The notes under the pieces were generated by a model. The model saw only the letters and a list, made by a program, of their open reading frames with translations. It searched no databases and was not told the origin of the DNA. From the NCBI GenBank assembly GCA_040007095.1, contig JBDTVS010000024.1, positions 1-51,379 on the forward strand: a stretch of DNA of 51,379 bases, given 5' to 3'. The stretch is from JBDTVS01 sp040007095. Its GTDB lineage: Bacteria; Acidobacteriota; Vicinamibacteria; Vicinamibacterales; CAVVIG01. Position numbers and translations under genes: made by a program. Positions within the stretch are counted from its first letter, which is position 1. Each line of letters opens with the position of its first letter. This document shows, piece by piece, positions 26,019 through 34,614 of the stretch.

Positions 26019-26266
26019 TCGAGCCACAGTCAACATCGACCCCACGAATCGGGGGTGCAGGTTAATGTCCAAACAACTGTCTCGCGAGATGTCGCCAGCC
26101 TCGGAAACAGGGAGTAAAAGTCTCGTTCGGTAGGAATAAGTGTACTGAAGTCTTCCTGGCAGCTAACTTTACTCGATCGCCTTCTCTCGGAGCCGACTGG
26201 CGATCAACGAGCTCAATCAGAGGACATGCGGGGCGGGTCGAACCCGGCCAAAGCTTCAACTGTCCC

Positions 26267-26282
26267 TGGCGCAAATTGTGCA
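26267..26282 (+). promoter_or_regulatory. Sigma54-like promoter for response regulator
   Basis: TGGCGCAAATTGTGCA has GG and GC separated by exactly 10 bases, fitting the -24/-12 layout (consensus TGGCAC-N5-TTGC, two mismatches). It ends 22 bases before the start codon, leaving room for a short leader with the ACGAGG ribosome site. A sigma54-dependent activator is encoded about 3.4 kb away. Short motif, so only suggestive. Confidence 0.4.
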
Positions 26283-26304
26283 GCAGCGATTTGAAACGAG
26301 GAAC

Positions 26305-26691
26305 ATGAGCAACACGTCCGCTGACCCGATAATCGCCGCTCAACCCACTTCAAAACACGTTTTGATCGTGGACGACGACGAGGCTATGTTACGACTCATC
26401 ACCTCCTGGGTGTCGGCGGCCGGGCACGACGTCGTGTCGTTTGGCGAATTCGGCGAAGCCAAGAGCTATCTTGCCACTGCGAAACCGGACGTCATCATTG
26501 CCGACGTGCGGCTTGGCGCGTTCAACGGACTTCAGCTCGTCATTCAAGCCAAACTTGACCATCCGACCGTCACGGCGGTGGTGTTGACGGGTTTCTACGA
26601 CCCCGTGCTCTCCGGAGAAGTCTCAAAAATGGGGGCGTCGTATCTGGTCAAGCCGATCAGGTCCGAACAGCTGCTCGAAAAACTTCGCTGA
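26305..26691 (+). CDS. Single-domain response regulator (CheY-like)
   Basis: 128 aa from the ATG at 26305, which has an ACGAGG ribosome site just upstream. One receiver domain: acidic pocket in VLIVDDDEAM, phospho-acceptor Asp in VIIADVRLGAFNG, Thr in VVLTGFYD and Lys in YLVKPIRS, so it should be phosphorylatable. No output domain. The partner kinase is not adjacent; the hybrid kinase at 34.6 kb is one candidate. Flanked by divergent and convergent genes, so transcribed alone. Confidence 0.9.
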   Translation: MSNTSADPIIAAQPTSKHVLIVDDDEAMLRLITSWVSAAGHDVVSFGEFGEAKSYLATAKPDVIIADVRLGAFNGLQLVIQAKLDHPTVTAVVLTGFYDPVLSGEVSKMGASYLVKPIRSEQLLEKLR

Positions 26692-26955
26692 CGCCCGACG
26701 GGATTGAGCGTCGTCGCTCTCAAAAGCCCTGACTGGGTTCGGAGGCGCGAGAGCGATCTGCGTGGCAGCGCCCGGCCCTTTCCTGCTCCCTTTGGAAGCC
26801 GACCCGCAATAGTTGACCAACTGGTTGATGGTTTCGAGACCGGTGTGCCGCGCGGCTGCGATGCCCGCGCGGCCAGCCAGGTGAGTGCGGTCCCGACGTG
26901 GAGATCGCTCGGACCGTCTCAGGTCTGCGGGTCTATCTATCTGGTCCGACCGGAC

Positions 26956-28971
26956 TCAGAACAGCAACGTGCCCGACAGAAGACTGGTGCTGGTGCCCCA
27001 CAGAATATTCGTGCGGGTTCCCCAGAGAATATTCGTGCGCGTCCCCCACAGAATGTTGGTGCCCCAAAGAATATTGGTGCCAAGGACAGTATCGCCCTCG
27101 GGAGTAGAGGCGCCCCAGACCAGGTTGCCCGCGTCCCACGTGGCCCAGGCGATGTTGTCGGCATCCAATTGAGTGCCCCAGACGATGTTGCTGCCGTCGG
27201 TCCGGCTGGGATCCCACGACGCGTTGGCGCCAGTGGTTTGAGTGCCCCACAGAATGTTGTCGCCGCGCAGCCCGAGGACCCGGCCGCCCACGAGGTTGGT
27301 GCCCCACAGGATATTGGTCCCCCACAGAATATTGGTACCCCAGAGGATGTTGGTCCCCCACAGAATGTTGGTGCCCCACAGAATGTTGGTCGCCCACGCG
27401 GCCTGATTGAGACTGATCAATTGATCGCCTGAGAGGACCTGCGTGCCCCAGACGATGTTCTGAGACCACGCCCAGGTGCTGGTCCCGACCGTCGTGGACG
27501 GGGTGTAGCCCATGGTCAGCCACGCCTCGGACACACCGAAGCGAGGGTCGATCGCAGTGGCAAGCGCCACGGCGCCCGCCGCGTTGACCTCGCCGGCGCC
27601 CTGCGTCAAGGCGTCGTACGGCGCGCCGTACTCGTCGTGCAGGGGCGTCGCCGTGAACTCGAGAATGGCTTTGACGGCGCTGGGAGTCAGGGTCGGAGCG
27701 CCCTGGTGAGCGCGCAGGTTCTGGTCGAGAATCAGGGCGACGATACCGCTCGTCACGGCGGCCGCCATGCTGCTGCCGCTCAGTCGAACCTTCGTCCCGG
27801 AACAACCGACGCAACCACGAAGCTGTTCGTACAGAGTCGAGGACGGCGCAACATCCGAGACCAGAGACAATCCCGGCGCCACCACGTCAGGTTTTGCAAA
27901 CGCGTCGTACCACGTCGGCCCGCGAGAACTGAACGCGGCCACGCGGTCGTCGTCGCGTGTATCGCTGTTATTTGTGCTGCTGGCGCCGGCGGTAATGGCC
28001 GACGGCGCATTGCCCGGCGACGTCAGTCCCGCATATCCCGCCGCACCCGTATCCTCACGCTGACCATTGTTGCCGGACGAAGCGACGACCACGATGCCCG
28101 CCGCCGACGCTCGCTCGACGGCCTGCACCAACGGATCGGTCGCGGCCGGCTCGTAAATCGGATGACCGAGAGACAGATTGATCACGTCAATGCGCGGCAG
28201 TGTGCTGTGTGGGTTCTGGCGTTCGGCGAGAATGAATTCAATCGCCGATACGACAGCGCTCGTATCCCCTTGCCCGGTCTGATCCAGCACTTTGAACCCG
28301 ACGAGCCTGGCCTTGGGCACGACACCTTGATACAGGCCGTTCGAATCCAGACCGCTGCTTGCGATGAGACTCGCGACGAATGTCCCGTGGCCGAAGTCAT
28401 CGTAGGGCGCCGCCGCAACGCCGCCCTTGGTGAAATCGTAGAACTGATCGATACGTCCGGACAGATTGGCAAGCGGCGCGATCCCCGAATCGAGGATGGC
28501 GACACGCACGCTGCTACCCGTCGGCGCCGTCGGCGTCAAACCAATGGCCTTCCGCAGTGTGCTTGCAGGCAGTGGCGACGCGGGAACGACCGGCGGCCTC
28601 AAGAAGACCGACGGACCGTTGGCCCGCACCAGGCCATCGGACGAAATGCCGGTAATCGATGAATACTGCGCGAGCGTCCTGACATCGCCGCTGTGCACTT
28701 CCGCTGATACGGCGCCGAGCAATCGATTCACGCTCCTGACCACGTCGCCGTGCGCGGTGAGCGAGGCGACGAGCGACGCCTGATCGCCGGAGCCGACAGA
28801 GATAATCACCCGTTGGGTGGCTGCGTCGCCCGTTAGCGCGGCGCGCAGGGCACTGTCAAGTTTCTTGTCGTTGGTCGGGGGCTCCTGCGCATCAACGAGG
28901 AGAGGATATGCAACGCCGCAGGCGATCGACACCACAGTCAGCACGCGTCGCACAAATGATGTTACTGTCAT
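26956..28971 (-). CDS. S8 (subtilisin-like) serine peptidase with NILWGT repeat tail
   Basis: 671 aa. Signal peptide (residues 1-28), inhibitor-I9-like propeptide (~34-115), then the S8 domain with triad Asp161 (VRVAILDSG), His195 (DFGHGTFVA) and Ser401 (LSGSSMAAA) and oxyanion Asn301 (SSGNNG). From residue 504 to 660 the tail is built of the hexad NI[L/V]WGT: one isolated copy, five in perfect tandem (529-558), further spaced and degenerate copies (NIAWAT, NLVWGA), and four near the end, some split by RT. About 13 units in all. Likely secreted and active; the tail may form a surface or beta-solenoid structure, which is inference. A strong promoter lies immediately upstream. Confidence 0.93.
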   Translation of the reverse strand: MTVTSFVRRVLTVVSIACGVAYPLLVDAQEPPTNDKKLDSALRAALTGDAATQRVIISVGSGDQASLVASLTAHGDVVRSVNRLLGAVSAEVHSGDVRTLAQYSSITGISSDGLVRANGPSVFLRPPVVPASPLPASTLRKAIGLTPTAPTGSSVRVAILDSGIAPLANLSGRIDQFYDFTKGGVAAAPYDDFGHGTFVASLIASSGLDSNGLYQGVVPKARLVGFKVLDQTGQGDTSAVVSAIEFILAERQNPHSTLPRIDVINLSLGHPIYEPAATDPLVQAVERASAAGIVVVASSGNNGQREDTGAAGYAGLTSPGNAPSAITAGASSTNNSDTRDDDRVAAFSSRGPTWYDAFAKPDVVAPGLSLVSDVAPSSTLYEQLRGCVGCSGTKVRLSGSSMAAAVTSGIVALILDQNLRAHQGAPTLTPSAVKAILEFTATPLHDEYGAPYDALTQGAGEVNAAGAVALATAIDPRFGVSEAWLTMGYTPSTTVGTSTWAWSQNIVWGTQVLSGDQLISLNQAAWATNILWGTNILWGTNILWGTNILWGTNILWGTNLVGGRVLGLRGDNILWGTQTTGANASWDPSRTDGSNIVWGTQLDADNIAWATWDAGNLVWGASTPEGDTVLGTNILWGTNILWGTRTNILWGTRTNILWGTSTSLLSGTLLF
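26962..27460. repeat. 18-base coding repeats (NILWGT units)
   Basis: The DNA behind the peptidase tail consists of 18-base units of the form CCCCACAGAATRTTGGT, in tandem at about 27300-27390 and scattered on both sides. Third-position differences between units show they are not a very recent expansion. It superficially resembles a CRISPR array but has no spacers. Confidence 0.85.
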
Positions 28972-28981
28972 AATTTGTCAG

Positions 28982-29010
28982 ATTATATCAACCAGATTTG
29001 TACATCTCAA
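28982..29010 (-). promoter_or_regulatory. Sigma70-type promoter of the S8 peptidase
   Basis: On the minus strand TTGAGA, 17 bases, TATAAT: near-consensus -35 (29005-29010) and perfect -10 (28982-28987). Transcription would begin about 28975, only a few bases before the ATG at 28971, so the mRNA would be leaderless or nearly so. This matches the lack of a Shine-Dalgarno sequence. Confidence 0.6.
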
Positions 29011-29678
29011 CCGCTCGTTCACACTAAAACGGCGGTGGTGGGTAACTGCGACGAGTTGACGAATCGTTCTGCGTGCAATCCGCGAAGGGATACCAACGAC
29101 GACGTCGGGGCCGGGGCGCCATTGACAGCGACTGCGGCATCCCACCGAGCACGCACAACCGCCTTAACTCTCTGACGACGTCCTCGTCGTCGAGCGGTTT
29201 GTTCGCCGCGCCTTCAATTTACGGGAGACATCGAGACCGACAGACCGGCAAACCAGAAGTTACGCACGGCCGCCACATGTGTCGTCTCGATCGGATTGAA
29301 CGGTTCGATCAAGGCTTGCGTTTCGCGCCTGGCGATCCGGGTGCAGCGTCCGCCTCGGTGCGACAACGGACTTTCACCAGGGACTGTTAAAGCCAGGATA
29401 CCCCAAAATCAACCCGCCCCCCATCGGACTTGCATGGGAAGGCGTGGCTAATGGGCTGTTTCGAGCTTGAGCGTGCAGAAATGCGGACGGCCGTGGACAC
29501 GCCGTCCGGCAGGAGGTTGGAACGCTATACGGCTGGTAGCGAGAACTCTGGTCCCGTCGTGTGACTGAGGGGAGGGCTGTCTTGCGGTCCTAGGCGCGCG
29601 GAGCACGCCGAAAAAGAACAGACACCCAGCCAAGAGCTCGCCCGTTTCATGGAACATCAAGGGCCGGCCTTTGGTTGG
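29011..29678. other. Intergenic, fragment of palindromic repeat
   Basis: No coding region is supported. At 29352-29390, CCTCGGTGCGACAACGGACT followed by TTCACCAGGGACTGTT matches the terminal arm of the palindromic repeat family (compare 39489-39523). The rest shows nothing recognisable. Confidence 0.5.
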
Positions 29679-30833
29679 TTAGATCAGGGCCGCGACCTGC
29701 GAGTCGGCCGTGGGAGATTCCGATCGCATCATCTCGCTGGTGCGGAACTGCTGAAACGGCATATGGCACTGGTGTTTTCTGAGAAAGTTCAGGAATCGCT
29801 TGTAGTCCTGGGGCGCCATGTTGAAGAACTCGACCAGCATCTTGTAGTTGCCGCGCGTTTGTTGCAGGCCGGCGGTCACAACCACCCTCACGTCAGCACG
29901 CGTGAGGTCCCGGGTCATGAACGGTTCATAGACGGCCGACCAGAACGACTCGCCGCCGTTGACAATGCGATCGAACAGTTCGGTCGAGGCGGCGGTCCCG
30001 GCCGGACGGCTGACTGAATATCCCAGCGATGCGGACGCCGTCGGGGCGGGCGCGATGACACGCGCGGCGGGATTCGACGTTGGCAGATCCTGCGGCAGGA
30101 TCATGTCGCCCCGGCCGCGGACAATGAATCGCTCGACGACGTTCTTCAATTCTCGAACGTTCCCGGGCCAGTCGTAGGTGGTCAGCGCGTCGAGCGCCTC
30201 ACGCGAAATCTCCGGAGGCGACAAGCGGTACTGCTCGCAAAACTTCTGGATGAAGTACCGCAGGAGCGGCTCGATGTCCTCGCGTCTGGAGCGCAGCGGC
30301 GCCAGCACGAGGTGAATGACGTTCAACCGGTAGTAGAGGTCTTCCCGAAAATGATTCGCCGCGATCCGATCGAGCAACACCCGGTTGGTCGCAGCGATGA
30401 CGCGTACGTTGACGGCGGCGGATCGCCGGTCCGCGCCCACGCGCTGGATTTCGCCGTTTTCCAGGAACCGCAGAAGCATTGTCTGCATCCTGGGACTCAT
30501 CTCGCCGACTTCATCCATGAAGACTGTGCCGCCGTTGGCCTGTTCGATCAGGCCCGGCTTGTCGCGATACGCGCCGGTGAAGCTTCCGCGCACGTGCCCA
30601 AACAATTCCGACTCGAGGAGCGAATCGGGCACTCCCCCGCAGTTGATCGCGCAGAACGGCCGCGTCTGTCGCGCGCTGTAACGGTGAATCAGGCGGGCAG
30701 CGACCTCTTTGCCGACGCCGCTTTCCCCGGTAATGATGACCTTCGCATCCGACCGACCGGCCTGCTTCAAATCTTCTTGTAGCTGTTTGATGGAATCGCT
30801 TACACCGATGAGCTGTGGGATATTGTCAGTCAT
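29679..30833 (-). CDS. Sigma54-dependent transcriptional activator (AAA+, no receiver domain)
   Basis: 384 aa. It starts almost directly with the AAA+ domain: Walker A GESGVGKE (36-43), sigma54-contact loop GSFTGA (83-88, usual form GAFTGA), Walker B TVFMDEVGE (about 103-111), sensor IAATNR and the WPGNVRELKN motif. The C-terminal part (GLQQTRGNYKMLVEFFNMAPQDYKRFL) has the spacing of a Fis-type helix-turn-helix but a divergent sequence. With no receiver or other sensor domain its activity is probably set by expression level or a partner protein. It is a candidate activator for the sigma54-like promoter at 26267. Preceded by AAGGAAG ribosome site. Confidence 0.93.
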   Translation of the reverse strand: MTDNIPQLIGVSDSIKQLQEDLKQAGRSDAKVIITGESGVGKEVAARLIHRYSARQTRPFCAINCGGVPDSLLESELFGHVRGSFTGAYRDKPGLIEQANGGTVFMDEVGEMSPRMQTMLLRFLENGEIQRVGADRRSAAVNVRVIAATNRVLLDRIAANHFREDLYYRLNVIHLVLAPLRSRREDIEPLLRYFIQKFCEQYRLSPPEISREALDALTTYDWPGNVRELKNVVERFIVRGRGDMILPQDLPTSNPAARVIAPAPTASASLGYSVSRPAGTAASTELFDRIVNGGESFWSAVYEPFMTRDLTRADVRVVVTAGLQQTRGNYKMLVEFFNMAPQDYKRFLNFLRKHQCHMPFQQFRTSEMMRSESPTADSQVAALI

Positions 30834-30867
30834 TACGAGGACTTCCTTAGCACTTGAACGCTCAGCG

Positions 30868-30903
30868 CAAACAGTTTGTCAACCGCCGATAACTGACTGT
30901 TTG
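30868..30903. promoter_or_regulatory. Inverted repeat in activator leader
   Basis: CAAACAGT and its exact complement ACTGTTTG, 20 bases apart, lie between the predicted transcription start (~30920) and the start codon of the sigma54 activator gene. Could be an operator (for example autoregulation) or an RNA stem; could be chance. Confidence 0.35.
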
Positions 30904-30926
30904 TTGCTCTATGCGACACTCTTGTG

Positions 30927-30956
30927 TTTATACGTCTTCACATCATCTCGTGTCAA
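30927..30956 (-). promoter_or_regulatory. Sigma70-type promoter of the sigma54 activator gene
   Basis: Minus strand TTGACA (30951-30956), 18 bases, TATAAA (30927-30932). Perfect -35, one mismatch at -10. Predicted leader of about 87 bases to the ATG at 30833. Confidence 0.6.
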
Positions 30957-31911
30957 GCCAACTGCGGTATTTTTATCAACCTTAAGACGCCATTCCTTAA
31001 AGGATCCATTCGGCTGAAAACAGTCACCGTCCGCCTCTCGTCTTCCTCAAGTAGCAAAAAACAACCGAGAATCTTCACGTCCGTGGTGGTGGCGCCTTTG
31101 CAACTCATGTCCCAGGTGGCCCGCAAAAACCAAGAAAGGCACCGTTGGTGGCGAACATTTTCGCCATTTGAAAACTCGGCGCGCCCCCGAAGTCCTCCAG
31201 CCCTCTGATAATCGTCCGGCGAAGCTGGCGCTCCAATGACGCAGATTCCTCGGCGCAATCTGCGCAGGCCCGTCTTTGCCACCCATTGCGCTCGCATAGC
31301 CCCACTGCAAGAATCGAGGCTTGCCGCATCGTCGCTCCTCGCTTGTTACGCACACGCCCTAATCCGAGTACATGCCGTCCCAAGTTGACGTCTCATGGCT
31401 GCCCGCTGTCGGTTAGAAGGCAAATTGTGACCGCTGTCAGCTATCCGGTCGGGCTCCTACAGCCAAGCCTGAACCCGACGCCCGTGGCTCCACGTCAGCG
31501 GCGCGTGTCCGATATGGAAACATTGACGCCAGTTTTGTAATCGCGAGCCTCATGCGGTCAGAGCGGCCGCCGGGTCATGGCGCTGGGGGAACAGGTCTTC
31601 TGTACCAGACAGACCCCTCTGGGCTCGAAAATCTTGTGGCAGCAAGCCGTTAACGCTGCCGGATCGGGCGGCTTTGAACAGCGCCTCAGGCGATCCTCAT
31701 CGACACGGAACGCCGTATTTCATGTCGCGCGGCTTCGCGAATCCTCAGACCTTCCGTCGCAGGCGAATGCCTGCGGGCGTGACAGCCCGTGGTGAAAGTC
31801 TGGCCGCAGCCAGGTCAGGAAGCATGACGGCCTCTAGGAAACCGCCCTGGCTGACGCACCGAACCCGCTCCACATCGGCCAATCCATGGCGCCGGCTCGA
31901 ACGCTCACTCG
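30957..31911. other. Long intergenic region, lower GC, repeat fragment
   Basis: About 950 bases with no supported gene. Short ORFs on both strands lack family similarity and have codon use unlike the neighbours; the stretch 30840-31120 looks visibly poorer in GC than the surroundings. At 31780-31808, TGACAGCCCGTGGTGAAAGT is a solitary arm of the palindromic repeat family. The rest may be decayed acquired DNA. Confidence 0.45.
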
Positions 31912-32340
31912 TCACCGCCGGGCAAGGAGGTCCCTGATCTCGGCAAGGAGCGTCTCTTCCTTGGTGGGCACGGGCGGCGCTGGCGGAGCCTTCACTTGCT
32001 CGCGCTTGGTCGCGTTCATGGCCTTGATCACGAGGAACAGGGCGAACGCGATGATCACGAAGTTGACGACGGTGTTTACGAACAGTCCGTAACCGAGCGC
32101 GACACCGCCAGCGGCTTTCACCGCCGCGACCGATGCATACGGACCGGGAGGCGTTCCCTCCTTCAACACCACAAAGAGATTGGAGAAATCAGATCCTCCC
32201 AGGAGCAGACCGAGCATCGGCATCAGCACGTCGCCGACGAAGCTGGCGATGATCGCCCCGAAAGCGGCGCCAATCACGAGTCCCACTCCCATGTCGACGA
32301 CGTTGCCGCGCATGGCAAATTCTTTGAATTCTTTGAGCAT
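31912..32340 (-). CDS. mscL: Large-conductance mechanosensitive channel MscL
   Basis: 142 aa inner-membrane channel that opens under membrane tension to release solutes during osmotic downshock. MLKEFKEFAMRGNVVDMGVG and VIGAAFGAIIASFVGDVLMP form the N-terminal helix and first membrane segment (TM1); VNTVVNFVIIAFALFLVIKAMN is TM2; the C-terminal helix carries the usual ETLLAEIRDLL. A GGAG ribosome site precedes the ATG at 32340; the open frame further upstream is not part of the protein. It stands alone between unrelated genes. Confidence 0.97.
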   Translation of the reverse strand: MLKEFKEFAMRGNVVDMGVGLVIGAAFGAIIASFVGDVLMPMLGLLLGGSDFSNLFVVLKEGTPPGPYASVAAVKAAGGVALGYGLFVNTVVNFVIIAFALFLVIKAMNATKREQVKAPPAPPVPTKEETLLAEIRDLLARR

Positions 32341-32706
32341 CTGAATCTCCGTTAGCCGCGAGTGTGTCGACCGAGCGTCCTGGTCATCGGCACAGGAAAC
32401 GCGAGGCCGCCGCTTGACGTGCTCGAAGGAGCCGAAACGACATCGATTGAGCGCCGCTCTGAGCCGTCCGGACACCGCTCGCGCGTTCAGCGGTTCCTGG
32501 TCGACGGCTTGAAGGCCAGATAGTGGCGCGCAACGCGCGCGATGTCAACGACACGATTGTGTACAACACGCGTCCACAATGCGCAATCTCACGTCGTCGT
32601 TCCATCTCCAGCCCATCAAGAGCGTTCACGGACCGGACATCTATAACTGCAACAACTACGTTAGCCTCTAGCCGAGCGGTTTTGAGAATTTCTCTCTCAG
32701 ATCTTC
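32341..32706. other. Intergenic, nothing recognised
   Basis: 366 bases between two minus-strand genes. It should hold the mscL promoter; a perfect TTGACA (32543-32548, minus strand) is present but no -10 at proper spacing. No inverted repeat matching the one at 34454-34544 is found, so a second end of a possible element was not identified. Confidence 0.4.
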
Positions 32707-34341
32707 TCACGCAGCGACGAGATCAATGAGGTGTTGAATGGCCGCGTCAGCGTCGTGGTACGCCGCTTCAATCTTCGCGGGGGGCGTGAGGGTCTTCGTG
32801 GGCCGGTGATGAAAGAGCGTGTTGGCCAACGGGCCGCAGACGCGCTTGTGGAAGAGCACGAACATCGCCGCGACTTTGACGCCTTTCTCGGTGAGCCGAT
32901 ACGTGTAGCACCGTCCATCGCGCTCGAGGAGGCCGTGTGCGCGCAGCTTGCGGACGTCGTAGCGGAGTTGGGTTAGCGAATACGCGGCGGGGGCGAGCGC
33001 AAACGCCTCGAGCACCGCGCGGTGCATCTGGGCGGTACGCCAGCCGGCCAGCTGCGATCCGCCGTGCAAGAGGATTTCCATCAGACGCAGGATGCGCGTG
33101 TCGTGGATTTTGATGCCCGGGATCCGGGTGCCTCCAAGGGTCACGGGCTTGACCAGTCGCTCGAACACCGGGAAGTCCACGTGCACGTTGAGGAGGTCTG
33201 CCTCGACACCCGCCAGGCGATCGGTCACGACGATCAGTTTCTCGCGGAGCGCCGGCAACTGCTCCAATCCTTTGTTGAGGCCGAGATCCTTGAGCCGGTT
33301 GACGCAGACCTCGACTCGCAGGAGGGTGCCGAATTTCTCATACGTGCGTGCCACGAGGCTCTTGCAGTAGATCCGGAGCACGTGATGGCCATGGTCGAGC
33401 TTCTCCAACATCGTGTGCAGTTTGCCGCGGAGTCGCTGGTGTTTGCGCACCCCGAAGATCTGGGTGATGATGTCGGCCGTCAGGCAGAACACCCCCAGCT
33501 CACACGACCGCTCGAAGATCTTGTGGATCGGAAAATGGCGGCGGAAGATGAAATTCCGACAGTACTCCACCTGGTTCAAGGAATAGGCGCGCCGCAGGTT
33601 AATCGCGGCCCGGTCCTTCTTCGAGAACTTCGGGCCGAGCACCAGGGTCCAGTACTCCAGCCGTTCCCGAATCACCTCGGGATCGAGCCGGTCGGCCGCC
33701 GCGTGCAGGGCTTCCAGATTGTCCGTCCAGAGGAAGGCGTTATCGTCGGTGCGGAATCGGACGCCTCGCCGTGTGAGGTCTCCGGCGATGATGTGGTGCC
33801 CGTTGAGGTAGTAGGTGGTCTGGAACGGGAGGAACGAACCGACGCACAGGACGAAGGGCCCGAGCACCTCGTCCCGGATGTAGAAGTAGTAGTGCGTATA
33901 GCGGGAGCGCTGCCGGCTTACGATCCGGTAGGCGGGGTCGTCGGTCGGGTACTTCGGGAGGCGGATCCCGAACTTCGGTCCCTGTTCCAAACTTTTGAAG
34001 ATGAAGTAGACCCCGAACCGTTTCTGCCGTGCCATGCGCTGCCCGTAGGGTCGGACGTAGTCTTCCTTCTTGAGCTTCTTCGTTTTCAGGGCCTCGGCGT
34101 CCGGCCATTCGATCGGAATGCGGTGGTTCCGCGCATACGCGTCGACCCACTGCTGGTACTCTTGCGTGCGCTTCGCGAGCATCTCCTTGGTGAGCGGATA
34201 GAGGCCATGCACGTCGCGGAAGAAATGCACGACGTGCTCCGGTCGCGTCAGCAGGGGAAGATAGCCTTGGATGACGATCCGATCGAAACAGTGATATACA
34301 AACCCGAGCAGGCTGCCAAACAGCGTGCGGAAGGTCTCCAT
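32707..34341 (-). CDS. Unrecognised 544-aa protein, possible mobile-element protein
   Basis: Begins METFRTLFGSLLGFVYHCFDRIVIQGYLP; very rich in Tyr, Phe, Arg and His (RSRYTHYYFYIRDEVLGPF). Middle region GPKFSKKDRAAINLRRAYSLNQVEYCRNFIFRRHFPIHKIFERSCELG. Residues ~450-510 look like a winged helix (YSLTQLRYDVRKLRAHGLLERDGRCYTYRLTEKG). No signal peptide or membrane segment. GGAGG ribosome site before the ATG. A 29-bp inverted repeat lies about 110 bases upstream. Basic, aromatic composition and the flanking repeat suggest a DNA- or RNA-acting protein of a mobile element, but I see no DDE, serine or tyrosine recombinase signature. Function unknown. Confidence 0.8.
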   Translation of the reverse strand: METFRTLFGSLLGFVYHCFDRIVIQGYLPLLTRPEHVVHFFRDVHGLYPLTKEMLAKRTQEYQQWVDAYARNHRIPIEWPDAEALKTKKLKKEDYVRPYGQRMARQKRFGVYFIFKSLEQGPKFGIRLPKYPTDDPAYRIVSRQRSRYTHYYFYIRDEVLGPFVLCVGSFLPFQTTYYLNGHHIIAGDLTRRGVRFRTDDNAFLWTDNLEALHAAADRLDPEVIRERLEYWTLVLGPKFSKKDRAAINLRRAYSLNQVEYCRNFIFRRHFPIHKIFERSCELGVFCLTADIITQIFGVRKHQRLRGKLHTMLEKLDHGHHVLRIYCKSLVARTYEKFGTLLRVEVCVNRLKDLGLNKGLEQLPALREKLIVVTDRLAGVEADLLNVHVDFPVFERLVKPVTLGGTRIPGIKIHDTRILRLMEILLHGGSQLAGWRTAQMHRAVLEAFALAPAAYSLTQLRYDVRKLRAHGLLERDGRCYTYRLTEKGVKVAAMFVLFHKRVCGPLANTLFHHRPTKTLTPPAKIEAAYHDADAAIQHLIDLVAA

Positions 34342-34453
34342 CGGCCGTCCTCCATGATGCTTGCCTCAACCACAAGATCATGCGTCAGACGATCGGTGGG
34401 GACCACCTCCTTCGTTCGACGCGGACCGGAACGTTCGGAGCAGCCTCAATTTC

Positions 34454-34544
34454 ATAACCAAGGGGTCTGCTCTTGAAATCCCAGCCCGCCGCTCGCCACC
34501 GTTTCGTCCTTCTGCGGGATTTCAAGGGCAGAGCCCTTGGTTAT
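34454..34544. repeat. 29-bp inverted repeat, each arm with internal hairpin
   Basis: Left arm 34454-34482 and right arm 34516-34544 match at 27 of 29 positions as inverted copies, with a 33-base spacer. Each arm begins ATAACCAAGGG and ends CTTGAAATCCC, and contains its own small stem (CAAGGG-CTCTG-CCCTTG in the right copy). It lies between the divergent 544-aa gene and the hybrid kinase gene. Confidence 0.85.
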
Positions 34545-34614
34545 TCTTAGGTTTGTGGGTCACGAATGTGCCCGATGAGCTGATACGAACACCGCTATCA
34601 CCGAACGCACTCTG

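Noticed and set aside
26704..27432. Plus-strand ORF rich in NIGAPQNV repeats
   Set aside because: It is the antisense of the peptidase repeat region; its repetitiveness simply mirrors the real gene.
26956..27460. CRISPR-like array of 18-base repeats
   Set aside because: The repeats are tandem, in frame inside the S8 peptidase gene and encode NILWGT; there are no unique spacers.
27637..28662. 341-aa plus-strand ORF
   Set aside because: Antisense to the S8 catalytic domain, Arg-rich and without family motifs.
31105..31383. 92-aa minus-strand ORF with several Cys
   Set aside because: Competing frames of similar length, codon use unlike neighbouring genes, no recognisable family.
32517..32548. 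TTGACA/CAGATA pair as mscL promoter
   Set aside because: Spacer of 20 bases and a poor -10 sequence.
33022..34476. 484-aa plus-strand ORF
   Set aside because: Opposite strand of the 544-aa gene, which has a ribosome site and more protein-like composition; low stop frequency comes from high GC.
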